64,000 bases of DNA from Bifidobacterium stellenboschense (GCF_000741785.1 NZ_JGZP01000014.1:62001-126000); one strand, 5' to 3'. Numbered from the stretch's first letter, positions 15,449-24,834 are shown. Made by a program: numbers and translations. The notes: generated by a model from the letters alone, not told the origin.

Positions 15449-16639
15449 CTACTCCAGCAGCCAGTCGATGATGTTGATCTGCTTGATGCCGGCGTGATTC
15501 CCGTTCCCGATGCGGTCCATGGTGAGTAGGGTCTTGGGATGATTGTCGTTGATGGACTGCAATGGTCTGAGTTCTCGGGAGAGCGTGGATTCGTCCATCA
15601 CGCTCAACGAGACCTGGTAATAACGGTCGCCTTGCGGGTCCGGCGTGTAGAAGTCCACTTCGGTGGTGCCTACTTTGCCGATGTGGACGGTTCGGTAGCG
15701 TCGGAGCAGTTCGAGATAGATGACGTTCTCGATGCGGTGGCCGAGGTCGCCGCCGGTCTTGCCGAGGAACCAGAACCGGAACCCGGGGTCTCCCAGATAG
15801 TATTTCTCAAGGGTTTTCAGATAGCTCTTGCCTTTGATGTCGTATCTGTCGGCTCGGAACAGCAGGTAGTTCTCGCGTAGTGCCACGATGTATTCGCCTA
15901 CCGTTGTGGGGGAGATGCCGCGATGGGTTTGTTTCATGGCGTCTGCGATGCCTTTTATGGAGGTGATGTTGCCGACGTTGTCCGCGAGGAATGAGGCGAC
16001 TTCGTCGAATGCGATGGTGTCGATGCGAGGATGACGTTGCGCGATGTCCTTGACCAGGATGGTGTTGAACACGCCGCCCAGATAGTCGGCGATATCTTGG
16101 TCGTGTTCGAGCGTGGCCGCGTATGGCAGTCCGCCGTACAGCAGATACCGGTTGAAGGACTGTTCGGGGGATTCCGATTGGGGACGGGTGCTGCGGTATT
16201 CCTTGAACGACAGGGGGAGCATGCGGAGTTCCACGTATCTGCCGGTGAGTCGTGTGGCCAGTTCGCTGGAGAGCAGGTCCGCGTTCGACCCGGTGAGGTA
16301 GAGGTCCACGTCGTCGCGCACGTAGAGGCCGTCGGCGGTGCGCTCGAATTCGTGTACGTGTTGGATTTCATCCAGGAACACGTAGTTCACGACGCCCGGT
16401 GCCAGACGGGAGACGATGTAATCGTAGAGGGGTTTTGCCTCGGTGGGATAGTCCTCCTCCAGGCTTTCGAAGTTGATGGCGATGATGCGATTCGGGGCCA
16501 CTCCTTTGGCGAGGAGCCGTTCTCGGAAGAGTCTGAGCACGGTGGATTTGCCGCAGCGGCGCAGCCCGGTGATGACTTTGATGACATCTTTGTCTCGCCA
16601 ACGTTCCAGCCAGTCCATGTATGCCGGTCGTTCGATCAT
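15449..16639 (-). CDS. AAA+ ATPase with DUF4143 C-terminal domain
   Basis: 396 residues from ATG 16639 (GGAAGGA upstream). Walker A in VITGLRRCGKSTVLRLF (about 22-35), Walker B in YVFLDEIQHV, sensor-like LTGSNADLLS, then RLTGRYVELRMLPLSFKEY. The C-terminal part (LEKYYLGDPGFRFWFLG...GTTEVDFYTPDPQGDRYYQV) is the DUF4143 nuclease-like domain with an E-V-D-F core. Such ATPases are abundant in Bifidobacterium; function unknown. A homologue lies at 52937-54169. An inverted repeat upstream (16688-16726) may be its operator. Confidence 0.88.
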   Translation of the reverse strand: MIERPAYMDWLERWRDKDVIKVITGLRRCGKSTVLRLFRERLLAKGVAPNRIIAINFESLEEDYPTEAKPLYDYIVSRLAPGVVNYVFLDEIQHVHEFERTADGLYVRDDVDLYLTGSNADLLSSELATRLTGRYVELRMLPLSFKEYRSTRPQSESPEQSFNRYLLYGGLPYAATLEHDQDIADYLGGVFNTILVKDIAQRHPRIDTIAFDEVASFLADNVGNITSIKGIADAMKQTHRGISPTTVGEYIVALRENYLLFRADRYDIKGKSYLKTLEKYYLGDPGFRFWFLGKTGGDLGHRIENVIYLELLRRYRTVHIGKVGTTEVDFYTPDPQGDRYYQVSLSVMDESTLSRELRPLQSINDNHPKTLLTMDRIGNGNHAGIKQINIIDWLLE

Positions 16640-16687
16640 GATGCGGTCGTCCTTCCCCTTATGGATGTCGTCCACTGTGGCCTTCGC

Positions 16688-16726
16688 CAAAACCTATCAG
16701 TTTTCTGATAATTATATAGGTTTTTG
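16688..16726. promoter_or_regulatory. AT-rich nested inverted repeat upstream of the ATPase (putative operator)
   Basis: AAAACCTAT and ATAGGTTTT flank an inner TATCAG/CTGATA hairpin, 49 bases upstream of the ATPase start. The position fits promoter/operator control of the minus-strand gene. Confidence 0.5.
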
Positions 16727-16944
16727 TGAAGTTCTACCGCTTCAGATAGTAGAACTTTCCTCCCTGCACATCGCCATCCCGCCGTCCTGACCGTCACCCC
16801 GCCGTCACCGCCGTCTTCGCCCTGGTCGTGATGGCCCCCTTCGCGCCGCTCTGCCGGGGGACGTAGTGCGCGAGCACATGAGTGCGTGAGCGCGCGTAGG
16901 GCGTAGAGCGAGTAGCGCGTATACCCTCCGCGAAAGGTGGCCGG

Positions 16945-17043
16945 TATATGCCCGTTATTTGCTCCGTAATTGCCTTTTCGGAGCGTCAGGCCCAAGAATC
17001 GTTGGAATTCCGCCAAAATTTTATTTGCCTGGTATTTGCTTCC
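16945..17043 (+). repeat. 11-bp phased repeats (TATTTGC type) around a GGAATTCC palindrome
   Basis: TATATGCCCGT (16945), TATTTGCTCCG (16956), TAATTGCCTTT (16967), then TATTTGCCTGG (17022) and TATTTGCTTCC (17033). All starts are multiples of 11 bp apart. GGAATTCC lies at 17004-17011. The rest of 16727-17170 has no supportable gene. Confidence 0.5.
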
Positions 17044-17170
17044 GTTCGCCGCTTGGAGTGTACGGAGGCCCAGAGGGCGCCGAGAGCCGCCGGGCTCCAC
17101 TCAGAGCACCTTTACCGTCTCGTCTCCCTCCCACCTTATCCGCCTCGCCGGTTAGACTGAACCACGGTTG

Positions 17171-17194
17171 AAAACGTTGCGATTGCGCCGGTTT
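17171..17194. promoter_or_regulatory. 24-bp motif, third copy, upstream of the lysozyme gene
   Basis: Begins AAAACGTTGCGATT; three mismatches from the copy at 2539-2562. Located 146 bp upstream of the lysozyme start, so an operator role is possible here. Confidence 0.4.
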
Positions 17195-17339
17195 GCGTAC
17201 GAGTCCCGCAGGATCCCGATTGGTCTGTGATGGTTCGGCGAGCGGGCGTCGACGTGTGGTGTGCGGCGGACGGCAACGCCGCCACACGCCGGTCGACGCG
17301 ATGATCGGCACGGCAAAGGGTGCGTCAAGGAGTCTGCAC

Positions 17340-19427
17340 ATGGTGGGAAAGAAACGGTTCGGTGCGCTGGCACATGCGGTGGACGCGCTGGAGCAGGTGC
17401 GGGAGCATAGCCCCGCGGAACATGGTCCGGCGGAGCCGCGTATGTCACGTATGGCGCGTGCGGTGCGTGTGACGGTCGCGTCCGTCGCTGCTGCGGCGAT
17501 GCTGGGTGCGGTGTGCGTCGCGCCGGCCAGCGCGCTCGCCGACGTGAACGCGGATGCCGCGACCACCGCTACCGGCGTGGCATCCGGCGCGACTGCGTCC
17601 ACCATAAACGGCGCGCAGTCGACGACCGATGCGTCCGTCGCCGGCGCGACCGTCTCCGCCTTTAAGACGCAGACGGTCGCCGATGCCTCCGATGACGCCG
17701 ACGCGATGCCGGAGAATCCGAACGCCGCCCTGCCGGATAAGGTGTCGTCGGAGATTTCCGATGATGCGACGGTCGTGTCGGAGCAGTATGCGGCGACGCC
17801 CGAGGGCGAGTTGAAGGACATCGAGACGGGTGAAACCGTCACCGATCCGAAGATCGTGGGTACGGAGAGTAAGCAGCCGGATCCGTTGGCGAAGACGGAT
17901 GGCGAGTCGTTCATCCCGGTGAGCGCCGCGGACGTGAAGGAGAAGGTCGCCGCGAACGGCGGTGACGTGAACGCCGACGCCGATGCCACTGACGATGCGA
18001 ATGGCGCGAATGATGCGGATGGTGCCGGCAATGCGGATGGCAACGGCAATGCGGATGCCGGCGCGTCCGGCAACGCCGATGGCGACGCGACGATGCAGCA
18101 GGATGATTCCGCCTCGCAGCAGTCCGTCGACCCGTCCGCACAGCGCCGGAGCGGTGCCGCCGATGGCGCCGCCGGCTCTCGTTCCTCGGTGAAGTTGGCC
18201 GCGCTCCAGAACAACGAGTATGGCGCGCACTGGGGGTCGTACAACGGGACGCAGGCGTTCTTCGACGCGCATAATAACCTGTTCGCCCAGCAGGCGAAGG
18301 GCGTGATCGACGTGTCGACGTGGCAGGGGACGATCGACTGGCAGGCCGCGAAGAACGCGGGCGTCGAGGGCGCGATCATTCGTCTGAGCTTCGGTTGGGG
18401 TAATGGGTTCGACGCGCAGGCGCGCCGCAACATCTCCGAGTGCAAGCGTCTGGGGATCCCGTTCGGCGTGTACGTGTTCTCGTATGCGGAGAGCGCTGCG
18501 GACGGCGCGTCCGAGGGCGCGGACGTGGTGAACCTGCTGCGTCAGGCGGGCGTGAATCCGGGCGACTTGAGCTATCCGGTGTTCTACGACTTGGAGACGT
18601 GGACGTATACGGGGCATAAGAACCCGACGAATCCGAACGTGTACGACGGCATGGTGAACGCCTGGTATGCGAAGCTGCAGGCCGCCGGCTACAGCAATCT
18701 GAGCGTCTACTCGTACACCAGCTTCCTGAACAACGAGCTCAACAGTGCGAGCATCCACGCGAAGACCCGTTGGGTCGCCCAGTACGGTTCGACGATGCAG
18801 TACACCGCGTTCCCCACGAACGATCGCGGTTGGCAGTACACCAGCGGCGGCACCATCAACGGCATCAGCGGCCGCGTGGACCTGAACGCGTTCGGCAACT
18901 ATCAATTCACTCCTGCAGTTCAAATGACTTGGGTTTATCGCTCTGAGGATATTGCTGTCGGAGCGTCGGCCGATTATTCCTCATCGAATATCGATTACAA
19001 ATGGCAAGCGTACAATTTATCCACTAAACGTTGGAAAACAATTGCCGATTGGACGGGTGCGAATTGGGCGAGTTGGGTCGACTCGTTGGGAGACTATTGG
19101 CTTCATCTGGAAGCCCGTGACTCTCGAACTCACAAGATTATCGGATCGCAGACGATCGCTTTCAGGTATGCACCAGGTACCACACGTGTGGCGGCAACAT
19201 ATGCGGGGTGGCAGAACGGCCATGTGCTGCTGGGAGAAAGCTCGAATAATGCGTCCGCCCATTACGAAATGAAAATCTACGATGTGAAACGTAGTAAATG
19301 GGTGCAAGGTTTCAAAGGACAGTGGGCGATTTGGAAGCCTAAGAAGGGTATATATTGGACCCATTATGAGGTATATACTTCCGACGGAAGACTTGCGGAT
19401 ACCAAGACGTATGCGTTCGGTGTGTAG
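17340..19427 (+). CDS. Secreted GH25 lysozyme (N-acetylmuramidase)
   Basis: 695 residues from ATG 17340 (AAGGAG 7 bases upstream; an earlier in-frame ATG at 17193 lacks a ribosome site). A long N-terminal region precedes a signal segment (VTVASVAAAAMLGAVCVAPASALA). Next comes an Ala/Asp/Asn-rich low-complexity linker (about 240-290), then the GH25 domain: KGVIDVSTWQGTIDWQAAKN with the first Asp, and YPVFYDLETW with the catalytic Glu. From about base 18903 the DNA turns AT-rich and encodes two C-terminal beta modules (WVYRSEDIAVGASADYSSSN, later YEMKIYDVKRSKWVQGFKGQ), probably cell-wall binding. It cleaves peptidoglycan outside the cell. Confidence 0.9.
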   Translation: MVGKKRFGALAHAVDALEQVREHSPAEHGPAEPRMSRMARAVRVTVASVAAAAMLGAVCVAPASALADVNADAATTATGVASGATASTINGAQSTTDASVAGATVSAFKTQTVADASDDADAMPENPNAALPDKVSSEISDDATVVSEQYAATPEGELKDIETGETVTDPKIVGTESKQPDPLAKTDGESFIPVSAADVKEKVAANGGDVNADADATDDANGANDADGAGNADGNGNADAGASGNADGDATMQQDDSASQQSVDPSAQRRSGAADGAAGSRSSVKLAALQNNEYGAHWGSYNGTQAFFDAHNNLFAQQAKGVIDVSTWQGTIDWQAAKNAGVEGAIIRLSFGWGNGFDAQARRNISECKRLGIPFGVYVFSYAESAADGASEGADVVNLLRQAGVNPGDLSYPVFYDLETWTYTGHKNPTNPNVYDGMVNAWYAKLQAAGYSNLSVYSYTSFLNNELNSASIHAKTRWVAQYGSTMQYTAFPTNDRGWQYTSGGTINGISGRVDLNAFGNYQFTPAVQMTWVYRSEDIAVGASADYSSSNIDYKWQAYNLSTKRWKTIADWTGANWASWVDSLGDYWLHLEARDSRTHKIIGSQTIAFRYAPGTTRVAATYAGWQNGHVLLGESSNNASAHYEMKIYDVKRSKWVQGFKGQWAIWKPKKGIYWTHYEVYTSDGRLADTKTYAFGV

Positions 19428-19538
19428 ATAGAGTTCCCGGCGAAGGCATCCACGCCACTTCAAGTCATGTGCGAGTCGTTCATTAGATGGCAAGGTTCAC
19501 CGGCATCTGTTGTGGCGTGGCTGACGATGCTGGTGGAC

Positions 19539-20957
19539 CTAACTATGGAATCGTATGCTTTTCAGGAACACTTGCTCATTGTCTGCGATTGCTTTGTTGA
19601 AGTCGGCGTACGTCCATTCGCCAGCGTTACCTGGTTGTTGGGGAATGACGATGCCTCGTATATGCACTTGTTGCGTGTGGGATGACGTGTCGGATTCGCC
19701 GTGTTCGCCATAGAGGTTCACTCCGGAGGCCAATGTGTAGTCCTTTCGCGTTGTTATATCAGCATCGGTCAGCGGGTGGATGAATACGCCATGAGGAGCG
19801 TCGAAGCGGAGCATGTAGGCCAGTATCTGGAATCGGTCATTGCGATTGATATGGGATTTGCCGGACGAAAACTTGGGTGCCCTTTTGTATTTGGCATCGG
19901 CGATAATCCGCGGGTTGCCATCTCGTGAGATGAAGTCAGGGTACACGATGTCGTTGCCGTCTTCAAAGAGATGCTGTGTGCCGTAATTGGCCGTATTATT
20001 TGGATGAAAGAACCGGTCACGCAACAGTGTCGCGACGTATTCCTCCCATAGCCAGGAACCGTCGAATACCAGTCCGTAGATATGATTCCGTTTCCCTTCG
20101 CCGATGGAGATGCGGTGATGCGTGAGAATGTCGAGGCATAGTCGCTGCAGATCCTGGTATCCGGTGTACAACGGGTGTCTCAGCGGATGCGTCGCATTCC
20201 ACGCGATGATATTCCGTCGGTCCTGCAGCCGGTATTGTGGCGTTGATTGGCGAAGATCGCTGACGTGACGTCTGATGTGGGTCACATCGTCAATGGCCGA
20301 TGATTCGAGGATGCCGGCAAGCGGGTGCTGCCGAATATATTCGATGGTGTGCCGAATGAGCTCATTCACCGGATTATCCACGTCGAAGTCGCGGACGGTA
20401 TAGGCGATGTCGCCCGTGAATGGGGTATTGAGCCGGATATGACGGGCGATATCGATGGTGCCGCGGACCCGTGAATCGTTCATCTGCCGACGCACATAGG
20501 TGCGGTACAGGCCTTGTCGGCAGGCTTCGTGCAATACGTATGGGAAGGCGAGCATCATCAGATCGTGGATTGCATCCCGGTCGCTGTATGCATTGGGGCA
20601 TGTGAACACATTGAAATGGAACACCCGTTCCAACATGTAGTGGAGGAAATATGCAGAAGAGTCCTTTTCCGCGAAGCGGGAGTTCATGACGAGTGTCTCC
20701 TTGCTGTCGCTGGTGCTGAGAAACCCCATCAGATTGGTTGTGCGAAAACCCGAATCGGATGCGTCGTCGAAGAACGCTTTCTTCTCACCCGCGGTGGCCG
20801 TCTCTTTCAAAGGGAATATGATGACACCTTTATCGCGCAAACTATCCAGTGTTGTATTCCTCAGCTCCTTATAAATCCTGGAGTTGAGGAATCCTTCGGG
20901 TATTGGGTGTTTTTCCGTTGTGTACGAGGTGTTGTCGATAAGAGAGAATCTGGCCAT
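19539..20957 (-). CDS. mcrC: McrC-family subunit of an McrBC modification-dependent restriction system
   Basis: 472 residues. The N-terminal half has the McrC pattern (GFLSTSDSKETLVMNSRF, RVRGTIDIARHIR) and the C-terminal half the PD-(D/E)xK nuclease: YPDFISRDGNPRIIADAKYK with D, D and K. McrC supplies cleavage and stimulates McrB. It lies 23 bp downstream of mcrB (20981-22417) on the same strand, as in known operons. Ends convergent with the lysozyme gene. Confidence 0.9.
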   Translation of the reverse strand: MARFSLIDNTSYTTEKHPIPEGFLNSRIYKELRNTTLDSLRDKGVIIFPLKETATAGEKKAFFDDASDSGFRTTNLMGFLSTSDSKETLVMNSRFAEKDSSAYFLHYMLERVFHFNVFTCPNAYSDRDAIHDLMMLAFPYVLHEACRQGLYRTYVRRQMNDSRVRGTIDIARHIRLNTPFTGDIAYTVRDFDVDNPVNELIRHTIEYIRQHPLAGILESSAIDDVTHIRRHVSDLRQSTPQYRLQDRRNIIAWNATHPLRHPLYTGYQDLQRLCLDILTHHRISIGEGKRNHIYGLVFDGSWLWEEYVATLLRDRFFHPNNTANYGTQHLFEDGNDIVYPDFISRDGNPRIIADAKYKRAPKFSSGKSHINRNDRFQILAYMLRFDAPHGVFIHPLTDADITTRKDYTLASGVNLYGEHGESDTSSHTQQVHIRGIVIPQQPGNAGEWTYADFNKAIADNEQVFLKSIRFHS

Positions 20958-20980
20958 AGTTATCGTCTATCGGATCAAGA

Positions 20981-22417
20981 TTAATTGGTGGATTGCTTAT
21001 CTTTCAGGAAGTCATCCAGACTAATATTCGAATCGAGCTTCTCGCCGGTGCCGCGCAGATATTCGATGATGAGCGGGCGTAGTTTATCGGACCATAGATC
21101 TTCCTTCGTGAGTTGTCCATCGGCGAGATCGAGGAAGTAGCTGGCGCCGATATGGTAACCACCGTCCAACTTGTAAGAATCCAGTGCGTTGTTGATGTCA
21201 TTCATCAGCGTTTTGGCATCTTCAGCTTTGGGCTTGTCGTTAAGCATGGCTTGGCTATCTTCAGCTGTGATTTCGATGAAGCGGAAGCGGCGGCGCATGG
21301 CGAAGTCGAAGGTATCGACGCTGCGGTCGATGTCGTTCATCGTACCGATGATGTACACGTTGTCCGGAATATAGAATTTCGGGAAGAAGTTGTAGGTATG
21401 GTCGTCGTTCCATTCGCCCTGCTTGGATTCGGGAACGTTGGTATCATGCATATTGGCGTACTGGGTTGTGACTTCACCTTTTTCTCCACGATACCCGGGG
21501 TCGATGGAGAAGAACAGCTCGCCGAAGATTTTGGAGATATCGCCGCGGTTGATTTCGTCAATGACGAAAACGTATTGCTTGCTTGGATTCCTACGTGCCT
21601 TATCGACGAATTCCATGAAGATACCCGGTCGCAGGGCGAATCCGATGTTGTTATTGCCGCGATTGACCGGACGAAGTCCCTCTACGAAATCCGTGTAATC
21701 ATAACTTGGATGGAACTGCACGAAACCGTATTGTTCATTGTCTCCACCGACAGGTTTGCCGGTAATGGCGTGGGCAAGATGCTGGGCGGTATAGGTTTTT
21801 CCCGTTCCCGGAGCTCCGTGAAGAATCACATTACTTGCGGTGACTAACGCCTTTATCTGGGAGGGTAGTTGCCTCGATTCTTTATCTGTAATTGTTGTCG
21901 CAATAGATATTACCGTATTTCCACTTCCAATCGCTTGGAATAGCTGTTGTAGATACAGGCATGCGATGAGCGTTGATCGATGTTTAATATACTTAAACAA
22001 GAGTTCCTTGCCGAGGATAGTTGTCGATTTTCCTTCGGTTTCTTTGGCTTTGTTTTTATTTGCCTCATTTTCCCAATTGTCAAGGCATTTCATCACATTG
22101 CAACCTGGCTTGGCGGAGGCCAATTTGTCAATAATAGAGTCTATGTTTTCCTTGGTTGCAAGTGCTTCCGTTGCTTGCCGGCAGAGCCAAGTTGCTGAAT
22201 GCTCTTCCTTGGCGTTATAGTTCTTGTTTTCTATTCGATATGCTTTAATGAGCGTATCTTCATGATGCTGCTCTAGATATGTTTTCCAAAATGTCGTCTC
22301 GTTTTGTTCTTCGGAGACGTTCCACATTGCTCGTGCTATAAGGTCTCCGGCGGCAATGCCGTCTTTGGTAATGGAGATGGTGAAGGTTATCTGATGCTCG
22401 TTGTTTTTGTCTGCCAT
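20981..22417 (-). CDS. mcrB: McrB-family AAA+ (GTPase-type) subunit of the McrBC system
   Basis: 478 residues from ATG 22417. Residues about 200-420 form the AAA+ motor: ILHGAPGTGKTYTAQHL (Walker A), YGFVQFHPSYDYTDFVEGLR, YVFVIDEINRGDISKIFGEL (Walker B) and IIGTMNDIDRSVDTFDFAMR, the MNxxDRS signature of McrB. The N-terminal 190 residues (TFTISITKDGIAAGDLIARA onward) are not the Escherichia coli McrB DNA-binding domain and look helical; they should set the target specificity. It restricts DNA carrying modified bases. mcrC follows. Confidence 0.9.
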   Translation of the reverse strand: MADKNNEHQITFTISITKDGIAAGDLIARAMWNVSEEQNETTFWKTYLEQHHEDTLIKAYRIENKNYNAKEEHSATWLCRQATEALATKENIDSIIDKLASAKPGCNVMKCLDNWENEANKNKAKETEGKSTTILGKELLFKYIKHRSTLIACLYLQQLFQAIGSGNTVISIATTITDKESRQLPSQIKALVTASNVILHGAPGTGKTYTAQHLAHAITGKPVGGDNEQYGFVQFHPSYDYTDFVEGLRPVNRGNNNIGFALRPGIFMEFVDKARRNPSKQYVFVIDEINRGDISKIFGELFFSIDPGYRGEKGEVTTQYANMHDTNVPESKQGEWNDDHTYNFFPKFYIPDNVYIIGTMNDIDRSVDTFDFAMRRRFRFIEITAEDSQAMLNDKPKAEDAKTLMNDINNALDSYKLDGGYHIGASYFLDLADGQLTKEDLWSDKLRPLIIEYLRGTGEKLDSNISLDDFLKDKQSTN

Positions 22418-22709
22418 GGCTGATTTCCTATATCGCAGGGAATGATACGACTCAGTGTAGCGTGTCTCCATAGGTGTAATCGCGGTTTTTGTCGTGGGAT
22501 GGGCATCGACTGGGCTGCCGTACGTTCGTGCATCTTCTTGCTGGGACAGTTCAACCTAACCGCATGTTTATGGGACGAGGCGCAATGATGCCTGTGTCAA
22601 GTTGAGGTGGGGCCGTTCGGGGTGGTGTCATTATTGGGGATGTGATCCGAGGAGGTCTGCCATGGCGAGGTGTGCAAGGGGTGTCGGCGTGCGGTCGAAA
22701 TGCAACGTG

Positions 22710-22790
22710 CTTGGACTGTGAAGTGGCCTGATTTTTTGTTCCGTCTCACAGTAGAGACGGAACAAAAATCAAGCCACTTCAATCTGTCCA
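22710..22790. repeat. Long hairpin, MITE-like, resembling an IS3-type end
   Basis: 22721-22747 and 22754-22779 are complementary over about 26 bp with one mismatch and one indel, and pairing extends into GGAC/GTCC flanks. Only six bases separate the arms. Each arm (TGAAGTGGC..TTTTTGTTCCGT) resembles the sequence upstream of the IS3 orfA remnant near 32985. Otherwise 22418-22913 has no supportable gene. Confidence 0.55.
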
Positions 22791-22824
22791 CGCAGCAGGC
22801 TGAGAGGTAGGGCTCTGTGCCCAC

Positions 22825-22858
22825 GGAGAGCTGTCTGCCTCCGGCGGACTGAGGGGAC
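22825..22858 (+). repeat. GC-rich hairpin repeat (GAGCTGTC..GGACTGAGG type), copy 1
   Basis: GGAGAGCTGTC, a CCTCCGG hairpin tip and GGACTGAGGGGA. Similar hairpins occur near 56083, 56289, 56507, 62541 and 62992. Confidence 0.5.
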
Positions 22859-22913
22859 CATCAAACCCTCAGGGCTCCTCCTCCCTCGCCTTTCTGAACG
22901 CCGCTTCCTCACG

Positions 22914-23389
22914 GCCGAGTCATTGATATTTAAGTATTTGTTGACTTCGAAGAAGTGGAAGTGGGGACCGATCTGGATGGGTCGGTCGGTGGTTGTTGAC
23001 CACGTCGAGTTCGATGGCGTCCTTGCCTTCGTTGATGGTGAGGTCGCCGTCGGCGAGCGGGTATTCGCCGGGCACGAGCTTTTCGGTCGATTCGATGGGG
23101 TTGTGGATGGGCATGAGCTTCGTGCCGTCGGGGAACGTGGTCTTGACTTCGACGACTTCGAGCGTCTCGGCCACGCCGTCCATCACGTCCTCGCTCTTGA
23201 GCAGCGTGCGACCGTACTGCATGAGTTCGGCGACGGTCGGGCCTTCGTGCGCCCGTTCCACGCGCTCGGAGGAGATCAGCGCGATCGCCTCCACATAGTT
23301 CAGTTTGACGCCCCGAGTCTTGCGGTCCTCGGCGAGCTGCCTCGCCAAGTACGGCATCAGCTTATCGTCTCCCGTGGTGTAAGTCTCAT
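22914..23389 (-). pseudogene. Urease gamma-beta fusion fragment (ureAB), frameshifted and truncated
   Basis: From ATG 23389 the frame reads MRLTPRE, then a one-base shift is needed before [19 protein letters not shown] and [13 protein letters not shown], which is urease gamma. [16 protein letters not shown] ends gamma and [20 protein letters not shown] begins beta. A second one-base shift near 22985 is needed to read [17 protein letters not shown]. The beta subunit then stops short and no ureC follows. Urease needs gamma, beta and alpha subunits, so this copy is dead. It abuts the ISL3 element at 23435. Confidence 0.85.
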
Positions 23390-23434
23390 CAGGCTCCCCT
23401 CGTCGCATTAGCATAAAGGAACAAATAAAGTAGA

Positions 23435-24834
23435 GGCTTCTGCTGTTTTCGTGGGTTAGATCGTCGGTGTTGGTAGTTGGATGTCGAGTCCGCCGCATCT
23501 GAGCATGACGAGCGCGATGAGGTTGTCGACGTGGTGGAAGCCGTAGGCCATGCGGATGGTGACCTTGATTCTGTTGTTGAACGCCTCGAGCCTGGCGTTG
23601 GAGCATCCCAGTTCGATCGTGCGCAGGATGTCGGGACGGCGCCTCCTGATCTTCCTGGAGAGCTCGACGATCTCGGGGATCCGGCTGTGGGACGCCCAGA
23701 ACACCCAGTGGTTCAACTCGGTCCTGGCTTGGTCGAGGGGGTGTCCGAGCAGGGTCCTGAGGAGTTCCTTGAGCTGCCATGAACGGTAGAGCTGGCCCCT
23801 CGGATCCGTGTTCCTCAACGCGTCGAACGCCTCGCTCCGCCTGCCGGTCAGGTCGTCGGGGTTCTTCAGGATGGCGTATTTGACGCCGCGCATGCGCTTG
23901 GCGGCTTCCTCGTCGTGTTCGTGTCTGGTCTGGTTCCACAGGCGTTTCCTGACCTTGTCGAGCGCGCCGGTCATCCAGGAGACGATGTGGAAGCCGTCGA
24001 GCACGCGCTGCGCGTTCGGGCAGTGCTCGGCGACGCATGAGTCGATCCAGCGCGCCCCCCGTCGCCGGTGACGACCCTGATGGACTTCTTCTGCTCGTCG
24101 GTCAGCGGCCGGAAGAACAGGTCGAACACGTCTTTGCCGTACCCGTCGTGCGCCCAGATCACGCGGTGGCGCTCATGGTCGACGACGACGGTCAAATACG
24201 TGTGGCCCTTCCGGTAGCTGGTCTCGTCCACGCCGATCGCGGTGAGCCCGTCGAACGGCGACGGCATCGACGCTTTCAACCGCTCGGCGACCCTATGGGC
24301 GATGTCGCCCGCGGTCCTCCACGCGACATGCAGGAACCCGCTGACGGTCTTCTGGTTGGCGACGGTCATCAGCCACGCGCACTCCGACTCGAAGTCACGC
24401 GTGAACCTCGAACCGGGCTCCGCCCACGGCACCCGGGCGATCACGACCCCGTATTCCGGGCAGTCCACGCGCGGCATCATGGCGACCAGCTCGACCCGCC
24501 AGCAGCCGAAGTCCTGATGCCGCCAGCGGCGCACGCCGCCACCACGGTCATAGCCGCGGCGTCTCCGGCCGCACCTCGAGCATCGGAGCATGCCCTTGCG
24601 CGGGCGCACGCGGATCTCGAGCACGGGCACGGGACGCAGCGGCGAGTCGACGATCCGCGCGTCCTCGACCACCATGTTTTTGACGTTGAGGAGCCGGTTG
24701 AATATGCTGTTCATCAGGCGCTTTGCGGTTGTTTGTTTATCTTGGTCGAAAACATCCTACCCGGAAAGCGCTCTTCTCTTACTCCCTCAACGACTCAACA
24801 ACGAACCCACACCCACGAAAACAGCAATAGCGCC
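23435..24834 (-). mobile_element. ISL3-family insertion sequence (decayed), type 1
   Basis: Terminal inverted repeats: GGCTTCTGCTGTTTTCGTGG at 23435 and its counterpart ACCCACGAAAACAGCAATAG at 24811 on the other side. It contains one transposase gene with a frameshift. No clear target duplication. A lone copy of the same end lies at 32533-32557. Confidence 0.8.
23456..24714 (-). pseudogene. ISL3-family transposase, frameshifted
   Basis: The first part (MNSIFNRLLNVKNMVVEDAR onward) has the zinc-ribbon CSRCG and the DDE start IGVDETSYRKGHTYLTVVVD. The frame breaks at a run of six G (near 24055), where GDGARWID is expected, and resumes with [20 protein letters not shown] and the C-terminal [20 protein letters not shown]. 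Four G (or seven) would restore the frame. About 415 residues in all, full family length. Confidence 0.85.

Noticed and set aside
17445-18923. Long minus-strand frames opposite the lysozyme
   Set aside because: Low-complexity Val/Arg/His composition mirrors the GC-rich coding strand; the GH25 motifs are on the plus strand.
22920-24038. A single 372-residue minus-strand frame
   Set aside because: It joins an out-of-frame part of the ISL3 transposase to the urease fragment; no real fusion protein.
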